10,880 bases of DNA. Origin: an uncultured Candidatus Pelagibacter sp. (lineage in GTDB: Bacteria; Pseudomonadota; Alphaproteobacteria; Pelagibacterales; Pelagibacteraceae). The notes under the pieces are model-generated. The model was given only the letters and a program-made list of their open reading frames with translations, was not told the origin of the DNA and ran no database searches. The DNA lies in the NCBI GenBank assembly GCA_913043015.1, contig CAJWKX010000021.1:1-10880 (forward strand), in the 5' to 3' direction. Made by a program: the position numbers and the translations under genes. How positions within the stretch are numbered: position 1 is the stretch's first letter; the number at the start of each line of letters is the position of its first letter. Below, piece by piece: positions 7,256 to 10,880 of this stretch.

Positions 7256-7516
7256 TTAAAGCACGTTAATTTTTTTGGTAATTCTTGAAATATTTCTTGA
7301 CGCATTTTGTCTTTTTATAATTTTAGTCTTTGCAACCTTCATTAATTCAGCATTTAATTTTGGTAAATACTCCAAAGCTTCTTTTTTGTTCCTTGTGTCC
7401 AGAATGGCATTCATTTTTTTTATAGCATTTCTAAATCTGCTTTTTCTTGATCGATTAACCAGAGTTTGTTTTGATATTCTTCTTACAGTTTTAATTGCTG
7501 ATTTTATATTGGCCAT
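7256..7516 (-). CDS. rpsT: 30S ribosomal protein S20
   Basis: S20 binds 16S rRNA in the 30S body early in assembly. The true start is the ATG at 7516, giving MANIKSAIKTVRRISKQTLV, the classic S20 N-terminus, and 86 residues, a normal length. The frame stays open upstream to 7555, but those 13 extra residues (MTQLHSQ...) match nothing in the family and lie over the promoter, so they are not coding. The protein is rich in Lys, Arg, Asn and Ser as expected, with the NKKEA and RNISR segments in the C-terminal helices. It sits 51 bp after mutM and upstream of the dnaA gap; mutM-rpsT-dnaA is a known alphaproteobacterial order, though the enoyl-CoA hydratase gene often found between mutM and rpsT is absent. 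There is no Shine-Dalgarno sequence; the transcript may be near-leaderless. Confidence 0.95.
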   Translation of the reverse strand: MANIKSAIKTVRRISKQTLVNRSRKSRFRNAIKKMNAILDTRNKKEALEYLPKLNAELMKVAKTKIIKRQNASRNISRITKKINVL

Positions 7517-7526
7517 ATGCGCCGAT

Positions 7527-7555
7527 GGTATAGCTTGTGAATGCAATTGGGTCAA
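7527..7555 (-). promoter_or_regulatory. Predicted sigma-70 promoter for rpsT
   Basis: On the reverse strand TTGACC (7550-7555) and TATACC (7527-7532) are separated by exactly 17 bp, the best promoter match in the window. It lies in the 51-bp mutM-rpsT gap and points at rpsT. The -10 box ends 10 nt before the rpsT ATG, so initiation about 7 nt downstream would leave a leader of about four bases. It would let S20 be made independently of mutM. Confidence 0.65.
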
Positions 7556-7567
7556 TAGAATAATGTA

Positions 7568-8430
7568 TTATTTTTGGCAAAAATTACAAAAAAAAGTTGA
7601 TCTATTAGATATAAATTTTTTTATAATCTTACCATTACAACTTTTTTTCAAACACTTTTTATTCTCCCTATCGTATACTTTAAACTTTTTTTGAAATGAA
7701 CCGATAGAACTTTTTGTATTCTTAAAATCACTTATTGTTGATCCACCATGCTGAATTGCAAGTTGAAGGACATATTCTGAAAATTTTACTAATTTATTCA
7801 TTTCATTAGTATTAATTTGAAAGGCTTTCTTTTTAGGATGTATTTTGCTGTAAAATAGTATTTCATTGGCATAAATATTGCCAATTCCTGATACAAAATT
7901 TTGATCCAATAATAAACTTTTTATATTTTTTGTTTTGTTAGTTATTTTTTTTTTAAATAATCAAGATTAAAATCTTCACTTATTGCTTCTGGACCTATTT
8001 TATTAAAAAATTCTTTTAATTCTGCTTTGCAATTAATTATCTTAAAATATCCAAATCTTCTTGGATCGTTATAAATTATTTTAAAATTAGGAAATAATAA
8101 CTCTACATGATTATGTTTTTCTGAAAGTGTTCTGGAGTGATAAAAGCTTAAGTTTGTAAATTTATTTTGTTTTTTTTTATTAATTAGATGTATTGTTCCA
8201 GACATTCCAAGATGAATAATGCAATATTTTTGGTTATCCAATTCAAAAATTAAATATTTAGAGATTCTTGAAACTTCTTTAACAAATCTATTTTTTAAAA
8301 CATTTTCAAAATCATTTTGTAATTTGAATCTTAAATTTCTATTTCGTACAATAACTTTTTTAATTTTTTTAAATTTAATCTTCTTTTTAAGAGATTGTTT
8401 GACTATTTCTACTTCTGGCAATTCTGGCAT
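7568..8430 (-). pseudogene. mutM: Formamidopyrimidine-DNA glycosylase, frame broken by one base at an A10 run
   Basis: Fpg removes 8-oxoguanine and formamidopyrimidines from DNA and nicks the abasic site. The first frame (8430-7942, 162 residues) starts MPELPEVE, giving the catalytic Pro2 and Glu3, and contains Lys58 in RISKYLI, HLGMSG (73-78) and NDPRRFG (121-127). It ends at TAA after DYLKKK. The second part lies in the -1 frame: after the A10 run it reads ITNKTKNIKSLLLDQNF, then GIGNIYANEI, RSTFFC and a CX4C...CX2C zinc finger ending FCQK, stopping at 7568. Joining the frames by one extra A gives 287 residues with every expected element, so only one base is missing. It may be a recent lesion, a sequencing error in a homopolymer, or a gene expressed by slippage. 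It is divergent from ubiE and is followed by rpsT. Confidence 0.93.
7945..7954 (-). repeat. A10 homopolymer at the mutM frameshift
   Basis: The coding strand has ten consecutive A between TTATTT and TAACTAAC. In the upstream frame it is read TTA AAA AAA AAA TAA, while the downstream homologous frame needs eleven A (or a -1 slip). Runs of this length are well known to cause RNA polymerase slippage in AT-rich bacteria, and A AAA AAA is also a ribosomal slippery heptamer. Confidence 0.85.
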
Positions 8431-8435
8431 TTAGG

Positions 8436-8441
8436 ATTATA
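8436..8441 (-). promoter_or_regulatory. Predicted -10 box for mutM
   Basis: The reverse strand reads TATAAT five bases before the mutM ATG at 8430. A weak -35-like TTAATA lies 18 bp upstream (8460-8465). If this box is used, transcription would start at or next to the start codon, giving a leaderless message. It lies in the 38-bp gap shared with divergent ubiE. Confidence 0.4.
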
Positions 8442-8468
8442 TTAATAAATTAAATAAACTATTAAACC

Positions 8469-9173
8469 ATGAAACAAGATTTCCAACAAAAAGAAGGGCT
8501 AGTAGAAGGAGTTTTTAATAAGGTTTTTGATAAGTACGATCTTATGAATGACTTTATGTCATTAGGAATTCATAGAATATGGAAAAAAGATTTTGTTCAA
8601 ATGATAAACCCATCAAAAAATAAAAAACTAATTGATGTGGGATGTGGCACAGGTGATATTGCAAGTTTATATATTAAAGCTACAAGTAATAAAGCATCAA
8701 TCCTTTGTGTTGATCCAAATAAAAAAATGATTGAAGAGTGTAAAAAAAAATTAAATAAATTTAAAAATATAACTTGGCAAGTTGGTTATGCAGAAAATTT
8801 AAAGGTTCCCAACAATAGTTATGATTTTTATACAATAAGCTTTGGATTGAGAAATACAAAAAATCTTAATAAAAGCTTAGCTGAAGCATATAGAGTATTA
8901 AAAACAGGTGGGAGATTTTTATGTTTAGAATTCTCTAAAATTGAAAATTTAAATTTACATTTTATTTATAAAAATTATTCGAAAATAATACCTTTATTAG
9001 GCCAAATTATTGTTGGAGATAAGAAACCGTATGAATATTTAATACAAAGCATTGAAAAATTTGTAAACCAAGAACAACTTCTAGAAATTATGAGGAAAAA
9101 TAATTTTAAAAATTGTACTTATAGAAATTTAAGTGGTGGAATAGTTGCAATTCATTCTGGCTGGAAAATCTAA
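8469..9173 (+). CDS. ubiE: Demethylmenaquinone/2-methoxy-polyprenyl-benzoquinol C-methyltransferase
   Basis: This SAM-dependent class I methyltransferase adds the C-methyl group to the quinone ring in ubiquinone synthesis. It has 234 residues, a normal length. The two family signatures are clear: YDLMNDFMSLGIHRIW (23-38) and RVLKTGGRFLCLEFSK (142-157). The SAM-binding motif I reads DVGCGTGD (56-63), followed by an acidic strand end VDPN (81-84). GDKKPYEYLIQSIEKF (183-198) is the usual C-terminal segment. No lipid anchor or membrane segment is seen, so it acts as a soluble or peripheral enzyme. The next gene, ubiB, starts inside its stop codon (TAATG), consistent with coupled production of ubiquinone proteins. 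It is divergent from mutM over 38 bp. With no menaquinone genes in view, the ubiquinone role is inferred from ubiB and alphaproteobacterial context. Confidence 0.96.
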   Translation: MKQDFQQKEGLVEGVFNKVFDKYDLMNDFMSLGIHRIWKKDFVQMINPSKNKKLIDVGCGTGDIASLYIKATSNKASILCVDPNKKMIEECKKKLNKFKNITWQVGYAENLKVPNNSYDFYTISFGLRNTKNLNKSLAEAYRVLKTGGRFLCLEFSKIENLNLHFIYKNYSKIIPLLGQIIVGDKKPYEYLIQSIEKFVNQEQLLEIMRKNNFKNCTYRNLSGGIVAIHSGWKI

Positions 9174-10741
9174 TGATAAAGAAAATATTTATTTTATTTA
9201 AGCTTGCAAGAAAATTAGCTAAATCTGATGCACTAAAAATAGTTTCTAAAATACATGAACCTCCACTAATTATAAAAATATTTTTGGGAATTTTTTCAAT
9301 TTCTCCTTTTGGAAAAAATAATCAAAACTTAAATCTAAGTGATGAAGAAAGATTATGTAATTCTATCCAAGATATGGGGACCACATTTATAAAACTAGGT
9401 CAATTTTTATCCACTAGACCGGATATAATTGGAGAAGAACTTTCAAAACAATTTGAAAAATTACAAGATAAACTTCCTCCATTTTCTACTTTTGAGGCTA
9501 GAGAGATGATCAAAAAAGATTTGGGTGAAGAAATTTACAATTCAATAATTAATTTTACCAATCCCATTGCAGCAGCATCAGTGGCACAAGTGCACAAAGC
9601 ACAAATTAATGATGATAAAATTATTAAAGATGTAGCAATCAAAATATTAAGGCCAAATATTAAAAAAATATTTAATGAGGAAATAGATGCTTTGATGTTG
9701 CTTGCATATTTTATTGAAAGCATTGTTAAAAAAACAAAAAGATTAAAACTTGTAGAAGTTGTTTTTTTATTGAAAGAAATAACTAATCATGAAATGGATT
9801 TAAGACTTGAAGCTGCTGCTGCTAATGAATTTGTTGAAAATACTAAAAATGACTTAGGATTTCATGTTCCTAAAATTTATTGGAACTATACAAGTAAGTC
9901 TGTATTAACTCTTGATTGGGTTGAAGGAATTTCCATAAGAGAAAAAGATATTTTAGAAAAAAACAATATAAACACAGAAAAATTAGCTACAGATATTATC
10001 CAACATTTTTTAAGACATGCCGTAAGAGATGGTTTTTTTCATGCCGATATGCATGAGGGAAATCTATTGATTGATAACGATGGACAAATTGTTCCTGTAG
10101 ATTTTGGAATTATGGGTAGACTTGATAAACTTAACAAAAGATATCTTGCAGAAATTTTATTTGGTTTTATTCAAAGAGATTACAAAAAAGTTGCTGAAAT
10201 ACACTTGGTTGCAGGTCTTGTTCCAAAAGATATTCAAATAGATAATTTTGCCCAAGCATTAAGATCTATAGGAGAACCAATTTTCGGTCACTCAGAAAAA
10301 GATATATCAGGTGGAAAATTGTTAAAACAATTATTCAATATTACTGAAAAATTTAATATGCAAACACAGCCTCAGTTACTTTTATTACAAAAAACTATGG
10401 TTGTAGTCGAAGGAGTGGCTAGAAAATTAAATGTAAACACTAATATTTGGGAAACTTCAAAACCAGTTTTGGAAAATTGGTTAAAAGAAACCAAAGATCC
10501 AATAAATAATATAACTGATACACTTAAAGATTCTGCTGAAGTTTTAAAGAGACTGCCTGAACTGCCTAAAATTATGGATAAAGCAAACCAAGCCCTTACA
10601 TATCTAGCAAGTGGGCATATTCCTCAGAATTCAAATTCTTACTCGGCTTTAAAAGAGAAAGAATTAGAAATGAAATCATTTAGAAATCAAAGTATTATTG
10701 GTTTATTATTGCTTGTATTTTTGGGTTTCATAGTATTTTAA
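9173..10741 (+). CDS. ubiB: UbiB, atypical kinase-like ubiquinone biosynthesis protein
   Basis: UbiB is an ABC1/ADCK-type protein-kinase-like ATPase needed for aerobic ubiquinone synthesis, thought to help membrane extraction or presentation of quinone intermediates. The 522-residue protein shows the diagnostic N-terminal motif KLGQ (74-77, within TTFIKLGQFLSTRPD), the alanine-rich loop AAASVAQV (133-140) in place of a glycine loop, the ATP lysine in VAIKILRP (154-161; Lys157), the catalytic loop HADMHEGN (290-297; Asp292) and the metal-binding VDFG (309-312). The catalytic loop of E. coli-type proteins reads HADPHPGN; Met and Glu replace the two prolines here. A single hydrophobic C-terminal segment (about 507-522) would anchor it in the inner membrane; two are usual in gammaproteobacteria. 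The start overlaps the ubiE stop by one base and coaBC follows after 8 bp. Confidence 0.96.
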   Translation: MIKKIFILFKLARKLAKSDALKIVSKIHEPPLIIKIFLGIFSISPFGKNNQNLNLSDEERLCNSIQDMGTTFIKLGQFLSTRPDIIGEELSKQFEKLQDKLPPFSTFEAREMIKKDLGEEIYNSIINFTNPIAAASVAQVHKAQINDDKIIKDVAIKILRPNIKKIFNEEIDALMLLAYFIESIVKKTKRLKLVEVVFLLKEITNHEMDLRLEAAAANEFVENTKNDLGFHVPKIYWNYTSKSVLTLDWVEGISIREKDILEKNNINTEKLATDIIQHFLRHAVRDGFFHADMHEGNLLIDNDGQIVPVDFGIMGRLDKLNKRYLAEILFGFIQRDYKKVAEIHLVAGLVPKDIQIDNFAQALRSIGEPIFGHSEKDISGGKLLKQLFNITEKFNMQTQPQLLLLQKTMVVVEGVARKLNVNTNIWETSKPVLENWLKETKDPINNITDTLKDSAEVLKRLPELPKIMDKANQALTYLASGHIPQNSNSYSALKEKELEMKSFRNQSIIGLLLLVFLGFIVF

Positions 10742-10749
10742 TTCTGACA

Positions 10750-10880
10750 ATGAATAATTTAGAAGGAAAAAAAATTTTGTTAATAATTTGCGGCGGGATA
10801 GCTGCCTATAAAAGCTTAGAAATAATAAGACTTTTTAAAAAAAAAGGAGCTTTTGTTAAAACTATACTATCAAAAAATGC
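10750..10880 (+). CDS. coaBC: Phosphopantothenoylcysteine decarboxylase/synthetase, N-terminal fragment (runs off the right edge)
   Basis: An ATG eight bases after the ubiB stop opens a frame that runs to the window edge (43 full codons). It reads MNNLEGKKILLIICGGIAAY and continues with KSLEIIRLF and GAFVKTILSKNA. This is the N-terminus of the flavin-dependent CoaC domain: the strand ILLIICGG-IAAYK is the typical start of the flavoprotein fold and the AAYK segment is strongly conserved. CoaBC joins cysteine to 4'-phosphopantothenate and decarboxylates the product in coenzyme A synthesis. The catalytic His and Cys of CoaC and the CoaB domain lie beyond the right edge. ubiE-ubiB-coaBC is a known alphaproteobacterial order. 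Confidence 0.9.
   Translation, partial: MNNLEGKKILLIICGGIAAYKSLEIIRLFKKKGAFVKTILSKN

Noticed and set aside
7240-7258. Possible rpsT terminator hairpin (AACAAC...GTAGTT on the reverse strand)
   Set aside because: The stem is at most six pairs with an internal A-A mismatch and no U-tract follows it.
7517-7555. Extension of rpsT to the upstream ATT/TTG-type start at 7555 (13 extra residues)
   Set aside because: S20 proteins start at MANIKSA; the extra residues match nothing and overlap the -35 and -10 boxes of the rpsT promoter.
7275-7694. A 139-codon plus-strand open frame across rpsT and the end of mutM
   Set aside because: It lies antisense to rpsT and mutM, both recognised from family motifs; its hydrophobic Phe/Leu-rich product is what the complement of Lys-rich AT-rich genes gives.
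7568-7909. A separate 113-residue gene starting with TTG at 7909
   Set aside because: The TTG is the Leu of the conserved Fpg segment LLLDQNF, and the frame continues upstream to the A10 run, so it is the C-terminal part of mutM.
8219-8434. A 71-codon plus-strand open frame
   Set aside because: It is antisense to the N-terminal half of mutM and resembles no family.
1-10880. CRISPR array, insertion sequence, prophage, toxin-antitoxin or new defence system
   Set aside because: No spaced direct repeats, transposase or integrase motifs, or unfamiliar gene clusters were seen; every long frame is a recognised housekeeping gene or its shadow.

Overview
The window is about 10.9 kb of very AT-rich, tightly packed chromosome with intact core housekeeping genes. 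It has no rRNA or tRNA genes, insertion sequences, CRISPR array or phage genes. Protein signatures and gene order point to an alphaproteobacterium. The block coaBC-ubiB-ubiE / mutM-rpsT-dnaA is a known alphaproteobacterial neighbourhood, and argH-small lipoprotein-lysA is another. The AT bias, 0-10 bp gaps or overlaps within operons, and almost no Shine-Dalgarno sequences suggest a streamlined marine lineage such as SAR11 (Pelagibacterales). That taxonomic call is an inference from memory.

Layout, left to right. (1) Minus strand: the N-terminal part of an HNH-endonuclease-type protein running off the left edge, preceded by a serine carboxylesterase/phospholipase-type hydrolase. (2) Plus strand, 985-4421: a four-gene unit of argH, a 39-residue lipoprotein of LptM type (2376-2495), lysA and a PlsC-type acyltransferase, with 4-nt and 1-nt overlaps at the first two junctions. 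(3) Minus strand: dnaA then dnaN, overlapping by 11 nt; the dnaN stop overlaps the convergent plsC stop. (4) A 317-bp gene-free, A-tract-rich gap between dnaA and rpsT. (5) Minus strand: mutM then rpsT; mutM is broken by a single-base frameshift in a run of ten A. (6) Plus strand: ubiE, ubiB and the start of coaBC, with a 1-nt overlap and an 8-nt gap.

Together the genes cover arginine and lysine/diaminopimelate synthesis, phospholipid and outer-membrane assembly, replication initiation (DnaA and the sliding clamp), 8-oxoguanine repair, ribosome assembly, ubiquinone synthesis and coenzyme A synthesis. No novel multi-gene system is visible. The points most worth a second look are the frameshifted mutM with a slippage-prone A10 tract, the tiny lipoprotein gene between argH and lysA, a strong promoter placed so that rpsT mRNA would be almost leaderless (with similar arrangements at other operon heads), and the repeat- and A-tract-bearing dnaA-rpsT gap.
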